From positions 1-64,000 of the forward strand of contig CAJNOQ010000013.1 of NCBI GenBank assembly GCA_905250885.1: a stretch of DNA of 64,000 nt, read 5' to 3'. Shown here one piece after another: positions 24,334 through 36,627 of this stretch. The notes below the pieces were generated by a model, which was not told the origin of the DNA, made no database searches, and worked only from the letters and a program-made list of their open reading frames with translations. The DNA is from Didymodactylos carnosus (taxonomy: Eukaryota > Rotifera > Eurotatoria > Philodinida > Philodinidae). The stretch's first letter is position 1, and every line of letters starts with the position of its first letter. A program made the position numbers and the translations under genes.

Positions 24334-26250
24334 ACATGAAAATAGGCCACCTTTAATTTCTGTAAAAGAAAAATATAGTCAATACTGCTTTATAAATCTC
24401 TGTATACAAGTATACTGCTATTAATTCTATGTCACTCACTCGCTCCCAGCATTTTGCTGCTTTTATGTTTGATGTTATTAACAACTGTAAAGAGTACCGT
24501 ATACAGGTAAATACAACTGTTAATATTACGATGTTATCAATTTGTTTGTATAGTAACATCTTATCTATAAGATGTGATTAAAAATAAGTGCAAAGAAAGA
24601 AACTTAAAAGAAAACAATAATAACGTGAGAAAAACAAACACATATATTAGTCGTTTATATACGCATATTTCTTTAGTAATAATTCATTCCTACTATGTCT
24701 TTAAATATAGGATGGAATCGGATATTTTTCTAAAGAGCCTTTACAAAAGATGAGCGATTCAGTAGTCAAGACTTGGGCACATATGATAAGTTGGAGAGTC
24801 CTTTTCTAAGATAGGATTTTGAAAGAAAATTTGAAAAATCAATTTCTCTTTCAAAAGTCGTCTGAAGTTGAACAGTCAAACGTATGTCAGTTTTTGTATA
24901 GGTAAATCTATAGTGTTGTATAAACACTCATACAAATCCAAACATTGGTTTCTGCAATAGACGGACATAGATTTCCTTCGACAAAAGCTAATTTGTATTG
25001 TCTGATAGGAATTTCAAAAAGAGATGAAACAGAAAATATTGAACGTCCTAAGTCTCGCGGCAATACATTCAGACAAAGAACGAAAATCCCAGAAAACATT
25101 AATTTTGAAAAATTTTAGAACTGAAAATTCAATTTTTCTGTCTGATAGTCTGTTGTTCTTAAAGTTCTTACATCGCATTGCTCCAATAGCGGATTCTAAA
25201 GAAAGCGGTCTGCGAAGACCATGAAAATTCATTTCATAACCATCTCTTCTAATTGAAAAATGAAGTTTTCTTGTTTTTGAAATATTGATATTGATGGTTT
25301 AACGAGTTTTTCTCCATGAAAAGGGGAAAATCCCTAGATCAGCTAATACATGGCTCAACAGAGATAAATTTGTCTGCTAGAGTAAGCTTGTTATATTCTA
25401 CAATAGAAAATAGTTCTCAAAAGTTTAGATGAGACATCTTTCACATCTTTGAAGGTAACTCAGAACTACAATCTTCCCATGTTGCCTTCAACACTCCATT
25501 AGAAGAACCTTGAAAATTTCTTTTTAATTGATACTGATCATGCATGGATATGCATCGGTATCGAATGATTTTTTTCGATGTGCACTGACAATACCGCATT
25601 GAAATTTTTTTTGCAAAACAAACATAGGTTTCTGAGCGATCATACAATCAAACACAGATAATGAAAATGTACATTTCATGGACTTTTTATTTTACGTCTT
25701 TGATAGTACTCGAATTTTCGTTGGGTTGTTGTTATCTGTTAAAGAAAAAACTAAAAAACCTTGTTTTGAATAGAAATAAAAAAAACTACGATTTAGCTTT
25801 TTGGTTATTATAATATGGCACGATGATTTTCAAAATTCTCATCACATTATTCTTTCTTCCCATTTCCATGTGTGTGATAATTAGAAGTTTCTTTCTAGTT
25901 CAAAGACAAGAGACGAGTCAATAATAAGCATGAATTCACTTTTTTTAAAAAAGTTGGATAGAAAACAATTCACTAACTTTAACAATCTAGTCAGATTTGC
26001 TCAATTTATTCTTTTTGCTAAAAACTGTCATATGCTCTGTATTGGAAAATTTAAAAGATATATTGTAAACAAAATAAATATTGCTTGTTTATGAAATGAG
26101 TCGTTTACATAAAAATATAAAATCTATATAAACTGACATAATAAAAGATTTGACAAATACGCGTATAAAATTTTAAATGACACAAACAAAATATTATTCA
26201 TTATATACTGGATTCAGACAACCACAAGACCCCAAGAACACGCAAAAATT
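24334..26250. other. intergenic, no gene seen
   Basis: About 1.9 kb between the P2X start and the pyrophosphatase 3' end. Overlapping short frames near 25020-25230 and 25441-25647 do not resemble a family. No convincing inverted repeat was read. Confidence 0.4.
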
Positions 26251-27334
26251 TTATTTATCATGCATGGCTCGTCGTTCATTCAAATAGGCTTCTAAATCTG
26301 GTACAATTTGTTTTTTTCGACTAATTCTATTTCCAAGATCAGCTACGTTATCTTTAACATCTGCATTAAATACTTCTTTGAGAATTTCATTTTCACGATC
26401 ACTGACAGCAAATGTCAAATTCGTCTCTTTCAATATATCAATAACTGAAAACAATAGACCGTTAAGTTGAGATTCTTTTTTCTCTTTATTAATTTCATCT
26501 AATAATTCTTGTTTACGATCAAGTGCATGTTTTGGATTCGTTGTTTCTATCACACCGATAGCCCATTTTTCGTTATCAAATGGGAATATTTTATAATCTA
26601 ATTTTAAAATTTTATCGGGTGACATATTGCTTATGTCGGATTTAGCTTCAAACATTTTCAATGCATAATCTTTCACATCTTTTATTTCAGCTATTGGCGT
26701 TAAATAATCGAGTAATTTTCGATCATCATCTGATGTTGTTGTACTACGAAAATGCAGTGTATCACTTAATATTGAACTAACTAGTAAACGAGCCGTTGAT
26801 TTATCAATATCTAAATCATTTTCACGAAATAATTTCGCCAATATGGTTCCGGTACAACCACTAGAATAGAAAATGATAATATATCATATGTCATCTGTTC
26901 ATGCGCTACAAAAATAAACCTTCTTACACAGGTTCCATTCGAATAAAAATCGGTGAAGATGTAGTTAAATCCCCTAATTTATGATGATCCACAACACGAG
27001 TTATTTTCAATTTTTTAATATTTTGTACACTTTGCTGACTTTCATTATGGTCAACTAAAGCAACTTCGGTACCATCTGGAAGATCTCCAACGAAATCGGG
27101 TTGTTCCACATTAGCTTCATGTAACACAAACGTTGTTTCATTATTAACATCAGCAAGGCGGTATGGTTTTGCTTTAACGCCCATACGATTTAAAAATGTA
27201 GCATAGACAATTGCTGATGCGATTGCATCTAAATAAGATATAAATCAGATGAGATAACATCAAAGATCTTAGAGTAATTAAGTACCAGTATCGGGATTAC
27301 TATGACCAAATACGGCTGTTTCGGATGAACTCAT
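26251..27334 (-). CDS. ppaC: Family II (Mn-dependent) inorganic pyrophosphatase, DHH superfamily
   Basis: Hydrolyses pyrophosphate to two phosphates. Three exons: 27286-27334, 26928-27228 and 26260-26860 plus the terminal codons to 26251, all with GT-AG junctions in phase, giving about 319 residues (family usually about 310). The DHH domain has GHSNPDTDAIASA (metal ligands His and Asp), ALVDHNE, VVDHHKLGDL (the DHH motif) and GCTGTILAKLF. The DHHA2 domain ends with SRKKQIVP, the Arg-Lys-Lys phosphate-binding motif. All expected metal and phosphate ligands that I can place are present. Family II enzymes are typical of bacteria and archaea and rare in animals, which normally use the unrelated family I. 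Introns and host-like codon use show it is a resident nuclear gene, not contamination. Horizontal acquisition followed by intron gain is the likely history. Confidence 0.93.
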
Positions 27335-28983
27335 CTTGGATATCGACCGAATAAAAGAAAATTCTAAAAAGGGAAAACAAGGTGAAATAAGGCCTATTTC
27401 CGCATGTTTTCTTTTTCCGAGTGTAATTTTTATAGAAGCCCAAGCATTAAAAAAGCCTTATTCTTAAAATTCTTAATCGTCAGAAGTAAACTACAGATGA
27501 CTTCTTCAATATTTATACTTAATACAAAAAAGTAGACTTTATTCGATACAAATAATGGAGGTTTAGGTACTGCAAAAATTAACTGATTAAGCTTCAACCT
27601 GGTTGACCAAAAGTATTAGGTCTATGTGTATAACTTAAGCTTGACTAAACTTTGAAGACTACGCGCATGCTTTTACTTGCAGTAGCGTAAAACATTCACC
27701 ATTGTATTATTCATTAGTGGATTTAGAATACTTAAAAATATCAACTTTTTATAAATACATCTTAGATTAGATAAAACATAGCAAGCATCTAAAGATTTAC
27801 TACCACCTTATTAGTATTACTTACTTTGAGGGAAAAAAAATGTCGATGCTAACTTGAAAGATCGAAAAAACTTCATTTGTAATATCATAAGATTATCATC
27901 AATACTAGACAAACATGGCTGCTGGTAGGTTCTAAAACATTAGTGACTCGTGAGAGCGTATTTATGCTATACTACAAGATACTATTTTCAGCTATTCTTC
28001 TTCATGCCTCAATCTTTTGTTTGAGGACACATGGACAGTGCTCTTTATCACTGCCAAGAAGCAGAATCTACCTTTAAGCCAGAGTTGGGCAACTCCAGCA
28101 TAAGTTAGAGTTGACAATTTCAGAGTTGAGTGGAATTGTGGAAATTTCGTCGGAGTTAGACTGTGTTTAGACAATATCGCCACTAATACAGTAAAAAATT
28201 CCGTGGTTATGGAATCATATCAAGGGTTGGAGTGAAATTGTTCGGATCACAGCAAAAATCTAGAACGTTGATTTTTAGCAGTTATCTGAGCCACAACTGT
28301 GAATGATATTACAAAATCAAATTTGGATCATCAATGCATTTGGTAAATGTTTTCTTGTGCTAGTTTATGTACATCTATTAAAAATAACGGACAATAACTC
28401 GTTTCACAAAGAGTTCTTAACTGTATGAATCCCAAAAAGCAAGTAGAGCCTTCTCATTCAACGGACTAACTGTCCTATGTGTGTTACCGGTCTTCTCTCT
28501 CCTGATCTATAGCTCACTCTTATGTAAGAAACAAAATATAAGACAATTTCTGCTTTTGCATCAAAAGTTTTACAAAAGAAATATAAAATTCAAAGAAAAG
28601 AGCATGCAAAAATGAACAACAAATGTTTATGAATACAACATAGAAGAAAAAGATCATATCCAAAAAGCCAAACTATGACGTATTTAAAATGTAAATGTAA
28701 AGAAATATATATACATTAATGCGACTGTAGTAATACAAGAAATATCTGGCAAATGAGATTTATCATCATGATTGTTTATAACAACAATGTTCAAAGTCAC
28801 AAAAAAGAGAAAGAGAAAAAAAAAGTAAAACACTGTCTTTGATTGACAACAAACGTTACAACAGCTATCACAAAATGTCTTAAAAGACAAAATCTAACGT
28901 TTAAAATAATAAATCACTAGTCTAGTTACTATTTACTATGAAGAAATCAACCGGACCATAAAAACATTTATCTGACTTTCTTT
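27335..28983. other. intergenic, no gene seen
   Basis: Upstream of the pyrophosphatase and downstream of the Tudor gene. A GAGTTG/CAACTC-rich stretch at about 28080-28170 (AGAGTTGGGCAACTCC) looks like repeat debris. No exon recognised. Confidence 0.4.
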
Positions 28984-31900
28984 TCAACGGTTATTACTAT
29001 TTAAAAACTTTTGAAACAATGTATTCATTTCGATCATATTACGATTCAATTGTTTTAATTCGTTTAACACTGCTAATTGATAATTATCATCCATTGGATG
29101 TTGTTGTTGAATATCATCGTTTTTAAACAACTGTTTCGTAACTTGTACAATTGTATTTGGATTATCATCAGGAAGTGATGGTGATTTTTCTTTTGATTTT
29201 GTATAAACAAATGGAGTAGCTGTAGCTGATAACCCCATATCATGATTTATACTTGATGAACGCGAACTAAATGCTACAAGTAACAAGAAAAAAGACTTTA
29301 TATGTAAAATGACTCGATTAAACTCATAAACTTCTGTTACGATGGGAGCTTCAGAAGCAATTAGACACCCTTAAGATCGGAAAATCGCAATTGAACCAAA
29401 TATCATGCTATTTCTCAGTGACATTGTCGTAGGCAACCGGTATAATTACTTAGTACAAATTACTACATTTGATTTTTAAAAAAGATAATTGATTAAAAAA
29501 AGAACTACAATTAATTTTTACCTTCAATAGTAGATTTAATTTTTTCTGGTGACTTTTGAATGCGTGCTTGTTCACGAATAACTGGTGTTGCTGTTGTAAC
29601 AGATATCGGTGGTGGCACAGGAGGTTGAACATGCTCAACATGTGCTTCAGTATTATAACTCTAAGAATAATAGAAAAAAAAACATCGAATAAGATTAAAA
29701 CAGAACCAGTGAAGGGAAAGTCATACATTCGTTTCTTTTGGTAAACCATTATAATCTTCATCATTATTAACAGTTGAAGAAGCCATATCATCTTTGTCAC
29801 GTTGTTCTAATAGATAGTTCGTCATTGTTTTTGAATTAAACGACAATTCAACGTTATAATAGCCTTTTTCTTTTGATATTATCTTCATGTCTAATTTTTT
29901 ACTTTCAAAATCGCGTAATAATGCATAACGTTCATCATTTGTTACTTTGATTCCATGTAAACGCACTTGCACAGCTAACCACGGTATCTGCCGTAAACTT
30001 TGTGGGCATTCTGTCAGGCGGTCGAGTGTCAAATTTTCATCATTACCAAAATCGACATAGTAAACACTGAATGTATTACCTAAACATCGTAATAAATCAT
30101 GATACACTCAAAGAATCAAGACTCAAAATATTACATTCTAAAGTTTCCTTCCTCTACGTCTTTCCAGAACGATAAAAATCTAAATAATTTGTACCTTTGC
30201 ATGATTTTATCCACGCACGATACCATAAATCATCCCCCGTAAATTGAGCGCATACTAATTGTGGTACGTTTGGCACTGATTTAATTGGTTCTCTTTGATT
30301 GTTCCAATCTTTCAATACTTGAATGATTGTCGCCAAAACATCACGTATAAGTATGACATGAAGCATTTCATCCTCAGCATCGATCACGGCTAATTGTACT
30401 TTATAAATTTCATTTTCATTTAATGTTGGCTTATAATTAAATAAATCAATTAATGGATCACTTACTATTGATGATGACTAGAAGAAGAAAAAATCTAGAA
30501 ATGTATTTGATTTACACGTCTTTAAAAACGAGCATAAGACTTACAAGAACAGGTACGGTAGTTCGAATTTCTCTATTTAAATTACGCTGATTGTCAATTA
30601 ATTGAACATGTGGTATGGGTGGTGTGGCACTGGCGATTCTTGTAACAGTCATATCCAATTTTGTATCAAGCACTAAATAATAACAACAAGCAAATGATAA
30701 GATAGAAGGTGGCGAACATTAAATAAACTCATAACTAACCTAATATTTCAAGAAGTTGTGCGGTTTCTTTTTCTCCAATTTTTCCATCTGTTACATCATC
30801 CAAAACACATCTGATACAACAGGCTGGATCTTTGTAATATCTAGAAACATGTAACATTCATTAAGTCATGTAGGGGAGGAAGCAGCATTCATACGTAGCT
30901 GATTCTACAAACTCTGACAATTTTCTGAATCAAAATGAAAATATCTGTACTACATGTAACGTGAAACCTCTTAGACTTTCAAAAATAGCATCTGATTCAT
31001 CTATGCTACTAGAAAGCGCAAGCTTACTCCATTGGTAATTGTCTTATTTCAAGTATTGCATTGCACCATTGTTTATTTCCCCAATCAACATAGTATACTT
31101 CAACACGATTCTCTTCGATGGCTAAAACACGACCACGATACCAATCACCTTTGAATTTAGCTGCACATGGGCGACCAATTGTTGGTCTAAAAGAGAAACA
31201 AGTTGAGTATATGCGCCTTCTCTTACAAGTCTAACTTACTTATATTTGTAGGTATTGGCATATTCAGACGCTAGTTGTTCATGTTTGTTCATTGTTGTGA
31301 TTAATAATGTTGCATTAACATAATCTTCGAGCAACATAGCATAGACCACATTTGGTAGATCAAGATTTGATAAATAAACACTATATGTTTTATCGCAAAC
31401 TAATGGTTCATGTTCTCGTATATCAATAAACGAACTGGATGACATAACCAATGGTTTCGTTATTACTGATGGAGGTAATGTTTGGTTTACGGTTACTGGT
31501 GGTGTAATTGAACCGTTATTACGCGTTAACGACGACGACGAAGAAGAAGAACCTCCAAAATCTGGAAAAAAATATCAAAATTAATAAAAAGAGTCTGCAA
31601 CAAGAAGTGTATGAGTACTGGAAAAATGTCTAGAAAACTAATCCCTGATAGGTTTTTGATTTTCTCGTAGGGCTGAGAGAATAGTTAAAGTTCTACAAAA
31701 GCATTTTTGCGTAAGATTATTGTGTGACTTTAGTTAGCTACTTCAATCTTATCTTAGAATAGCTTCAAAAGCTCCTGTAAAGGTCTTTGCACTGGACAGA
31801 TGCTGAGATTTGTACACGGAAACCTACCAACAATAGTCTGAACAATAATTAGTTCTCTAGGATATTGAAAATACCTACCATTGTGGGCTGAGTAAGGATA

Positions 31901-33099
31901 CTTACCTACTGCTGAATATTCCTCCATCATGTACTTTTCAATAGGAAAAAGCATTTCTCTAATTTCAGGTATATCTGTGCGGAGGTACGCGCCAAAACTG
32001 AAGACCATATATACGTACTAGGTTTGCCGAAATTTGCTGTCTTTTGCATTTTTTCCACAAAGCCTTATCAACAAAGTTTAACACGAAGATCTGATACGAT
32101 TTGAGTGTTTAAGTGTCGGAAATATGTTTATTTATTATACTATCAATTTATGTTACCTTCTGATTTTTCTTTCTGCCATCCTGTTAATGTTTGATTTGAT
32201 GTACCGGAAGTCGACGATGATTTCTGAGATTGAGGTGTCCACATTGACTTTTTATCGTTTTCATTATCATATTTGTTTACCGAGGATCGATTGTTATCAG
32301 TACTATTAGCGTCCCAATAACGACTCGAAAGTTGATCACTACTATTACCGTTCGATACTATTTGAGTGCGAAATGCACCCCATGGAGTTTTTGGTGCAGA
32401 CGTTTCCTCACTGTTTGTATCACTGCCAACTTTTTGACTTGATGGTAAATTACTTTTGTCTGGAAAATTGGAAAAAGATGATTGGCGAAAACTACTACTA
32501 TTTCCATTTGATAATCGATCACCATTCAAATTTCGTGGCTAGAAAAATATGTTTGTCACGGATTATAAAGGAAAAGAGTAAACAAGATCTATGTCAACGA
32601 AAATTATACCCGTCCTCCCGATTCTTGTACGCGTAATGTATGATTTTGATAAATAAAATTGTTTAATTGAGTAATAGCTTGCTGAGTACTTTCGGAATCC
32701 AAGAAATTAACAAATCTAGATCAGGAAAAAGATGTTACTTGACTATTATAGGTGAAGTAAAAGTTGATTTGCTGAAAGATACGTCTCGGTGGCAATCATA
32801 AAATAAATCTTTAGCGTACCCGACGGCTGTATCATAACTTGGATTTGGTGGAAGAATTTTTGTGGACGATACCTTGCCAGCTTGTTCAAAAATCGCTCTA
32901 AGTTCTTCCTAAAAAATACAGAGAAAACTAAAACCTTTAAAGTATGACAGAAAAATCGCATATTTACTTGTATAATCGTCAATGGCAAATTTTTGACAAC
33001 AACAGAATTTTCAAATGGTTTCCTAAGAAAGAGAGGTAAAAATCAAAATTAATCGATGAAAAGACTGAAGCGTCCATCTTACCGATTGTAATCACCCAT
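28984..33099 (-). CDS. RRM plus two Tudor domains, TDRD/Vreteno-like RNA-silencing protein
   Basis: Start at 33099 (MGDYNR, then a donor). RRM exons: ENSVVVKNLPLTIIQ (33000), EELRAIFEQAGKVSSTKILP (32880), FVNFLDSESTQQAITQLNNF (32690); junctions join in phase. A long Ser/Asn-rich linker follows (32155-32540), probably disordered. First extended Tudor: REHEPLVCDKTYSVYLSNL (31400), then RPCAAKFKGDWYRGRVLAIE and VEVYYVDWGNKQW (31030-31185). Second extended Tudor: VPQLVCAQFTGDDLWYRAWI (30230) and FSVYYVDFGNDENLTLDRL (30050). The C-terminal exons have a Pro-rich stretch and an acidic helical tail (YQLAVLNELKQLNRNMIEM). Tudor domains of this type bind symmetrically dimethylated arginine on PIWI proteins. 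RRM-Tudor combinations occur in TDRD10 and insect Vreteno, so a piRNA-granule role is a reasonable inference. No MYND zinc finger was seen. Confidence 0.85.
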
Positions 33100-36000
33100 T
33101 TTTAAAAATGCCCACAGTAAGACAAAACGATAAATCCAATACGTGTGTGTACAAATTTAAATTATCTTAAATGTGAGATCAAATTACAAAACAGTAAACA
33201 TTTGTGCTCAGTTCCTCAATTCCGCAAGATCTTCAGTGCAATAGAGATTAAGGTGCACCAAACAAACTTTACAAGCAATCTATAGATGACTTTGGGACTA
33301 TAAATCTAACATAAACTAAACTATTCAGGAGGTTCTTCTACAGATCGTTTTTTCTATATCACGCAATTTATTCGTAACGTTCAGAGATAACGAACACCTT
33401 GTAAATAGATTATGATAAAAATTCCAGATCATAGTTTCATATCGCTGAGTGGTTTATAAGTATCGCAAGGTCCATAATGGATTTGTCCGTAGTGTACAAT
33501 TTTCTTAGCCTAATGATAACTATTAAGTTCAAATTTGTTTGTTAAATTGAACTAGTCCTCTAAATCTGTTAACTAGTCGTTACTGTTCTAAATTTTCGTT
33601 CTTTTTCTACGTAACATACACTAAAAAGTCGATTTTGTCACCGATCAATTACAAATGTATTTTTCTCCATAACGAGAGTAAATTTCAGAAATCAGTATCA
33701 ATCAGTTTGCCTATGTTCGTCCTATCTTTGAACAATAAATTTTGGAGGACATGAGACCGTTTGAGAAAAATTATTTTTTTGAACGACAGTACCGTCGAAA
33801 TAATTAAAAAGGAAATAAGTGTGTATTCATTAGTGCATTTTAAAGCCGACACGAAAAATGCTTACAACTATCAACTGGAAGTTTGGATAGATCTGTGACA
33901 CCACATTCTAAAGAAACGATTCTGCTGGATAAATTAGTGAAACTGAATAACTAACTAATGGATCATCTACTTGCTTCTTAATGAAACCTTTGTCAAAAAC
34001 ATTGTTTTTAGATGCTTTTAGAAAAGTACACAAGATATCTTCAAATCCTGCTGCACCGAAGACTAATCTTAAAAAGGGACACTGTTCAACATGCTATTCA
34101 AATATATGTAAACCTCAACGTTGAAGATTTCACGAAAATTATTAAAATTTTTCTACGGACCGAGAGATCTAAATACAAAAAAACGTGATAAAGGATACTA
34201 ATCGTCTGTTTATCTTCTTTAGTATATCTAGAAAAAATAAACGAAAAACATGCTTTTACACAGTAAAAGAAGATCCACCTCTTCGCAAAATTTTACGAGT
34301 TTTTCTTCAAAACAATACTACACACGCGCGCGCGCACGTGCTTTCATTCTCTCTCTCCTCTCTTTTCTCACTTCGACAGCCGTCCATATTAGAAGAAAGA
34401 GGGATACTTTCACTACTGTACTAAAAGAGCCGCAACTACAGATGATTATTTGATCAATAAAGTGCATTAATGCATCGGTAATTCTCATACATGAGTAGTT
34501 GAAAACTGCCATATCCTGACTTACAATGCAACACAATGCTTGCTTTTCAAAAGTCAGTAATTTTTTAATCAGCGTTTCTAGGGGAAAAGGCGAACAACAG
34601 TGGCGAATTCAGGATTTTTTAGGGGGGATACAATTACTTGAACTTTTAAGCACTGTTAGTACCTGTACTAACAGTGCTTTTTTATCGTTTGAAAATATTT
34701 TGGAAGGAGCACCTCCAGTAAATCCGTCACTAGCGAGTAACATTTATGATCGTAGTTTTAGACAGGTTTCTTATATATACTGTAGATGTGATTGACTGTA
34801 ATCAATTTGAACAAGGACCTCGGAGTCATCCTTTTACCACTTATCGATTCGTGGTCATGAAATCATATATATTCCTTTTTTCCTTTCTCTCTGTCCTGCT
34901 AAGAAACTACCTGTCCACAACACCTGTGATTGATGAGTTTGTGCCAAGACCGACTATTAATACAAAAAAATGTGCAGAACAGCAGAAATGTAGAAGAAAA
35001 TAGATTATCAATTCTTGTTTTCGCTATATCTTTACGATCTGCGAGAGATCTTGTGATTATCTTTCTCAAGTGTGTTGTTTTCGATACTTTTAGAAGGACT
35101 AAGATTCACATGTTAATTAGCTGTTTCCCAGCGTCCTCTCTATTTTCTTTCATTGTAATTAAAAATGGCGCTTGACTTCAATTTTAAGCTAAATCCGTGA
35201 TGTGTTTGAGTTGTGTTAAAAAGAAGAAGCTAGTAAGAATTCAGGATAATTTTCGGTTTTTCTTAACTTATTGAGATCTGAATTTTTTCTCTAAGGTAAT
35301 CTTCCTGATATTTTTATGATAAGATAATTAGAGTGTGTAGGTATGTTACTGTACGAGTTTCACAGATTATTATGAAGCATTCGAAATTTATGGAATGAAA
35401 TATCCTAACATCCATTTCAAAATATAATTCCGACAACTCGTTTTTGAATAGTGTTTGAAAGAAGAGCTTGGTGTACTTAGTTGGAAGGAAGAACAAAGAT
35501 ACTCTGCTTTGCGGTTATCGTTGTAGTGGAGCACTATGCGACTGTAGAGTGATCTGTAAAGATATTTATTTCTTCATCTTAAAACTGCTTTTTATTACGA
35601 AAAGCTGTTTAATTCAATAAAATAGTCGCATATTCGTCCGGAATACTCTCGTCTAGCAAAGTAATACCAGATTTATTATTAATTGGCATACATAGCTGAA
35701 CGTATTGACTTCGCAAAACATGTGTCCTAAATATATGCCGACTGGTCTCAATGACTTAATTTCCTTTTTTTTAAACAAACTTTCTACATCATCAATTCAG
35801 AAAATATTCAAACATGTTGAGGAAAGTTATTTTGTAACGAAAGCTTCTTCTGTTTGAAAATAAAAGTAGTTGTGTATAACCTTAACAAAGTGTTTGTCTT
35901 TGTAACTTAATCGTGTTAGATTTTCCCTTTCTTCTACTTCAATGAATCTTACTTGGTCTATTTTTTAATATTCGTTTAGACTAAGATCTACGCCATATTC

Positions 36001-36627
36001 TTTTATGTTATGTTAGGCATACTGCTCATGATCCATTATTTTTAAGCTATCCGAAAATTTTAATTAAACGTGCTGAGATTTAATGAGTCCTCGAAATTGT
36101 GTAAATGTGTTTTACTTAAAGAAATCTCGATTTCAGGAATAGTTTAATTGTATGTAACAGTACTTATGAATACTTTTGTTAAGTTGTCTCCTTATAACTA
36201 TCGTGTAAATTCATAGGTAAGGAATAGACAAAGTCTTAGTTCATGTATAAAACACAATCACTAGTTAAAGCTTTTGATTTCATGTAAGAAAAGGATAAAA
36301 TATAATGATCGATTGCCAAACTATTTTTCACTCTTGGAACAACAGCTGTGTCTGTTGAAGGAATAAGAATAGATGAAAAACCACAAAAAAGTTAGTTTGA
36401 CATCATTACTTCCACTTTATTTGAGAACCGAAAGATGAAAAAAAAAGCCTACTTTACATATATATAAGTACTACAAATAGTGCGCAATTTGTTAGTGCTT
36501 TTATAGTGAATCATCTTTGATGTGACACGTTTTATTTTGCTTTACCTCATTATTCAAATTTTGTAATTATTTTTCTTTTAGATTACTTTTTACTTTGAGG
36601 ACATCGAACAAAAGTTAAAAAGTTAAA
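33100..36627. other. Divergent intergenic region
   Basis: About 3.5 kb between the divergently transcribed RRM-Tudor and lunapark genes. Apart from a short hAT-like MITE (34598-34732) and a CA/CG tract near 34320, nothing coding was recognised. Promoters of both genes should lie at its ends, but no specific motif can be supported. Confidence 0.4.
34598..34732. mobile_element. Short hAT-like MITE with 8-bp target duplication
   Basis: Left end CAGTGGCGAATTCAGGA; right end in reverse complement TAGTGACGGATTTACTGG. It is flanked by GCGAACAA on the left (34590-34597) and GCGAGTAA on the right (34733-34740), an 8-bp duplication with two mismatches. The interior contains a near-perfect hairpin (AAGCACTGTTAGTAC / GTACTAACAGTGCTT). 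An 8-bp duplication and CAGTGGCG-type ends fit the hAT superfamily. Confidence 0.7.

Noticed and set aside
29450-29800. Long minus-strand frame at 29.45-29.8 kb
   Set aside because: It overlaps two real RRM-Tudor exons in another frame and runs through their intron; a shadow frame.
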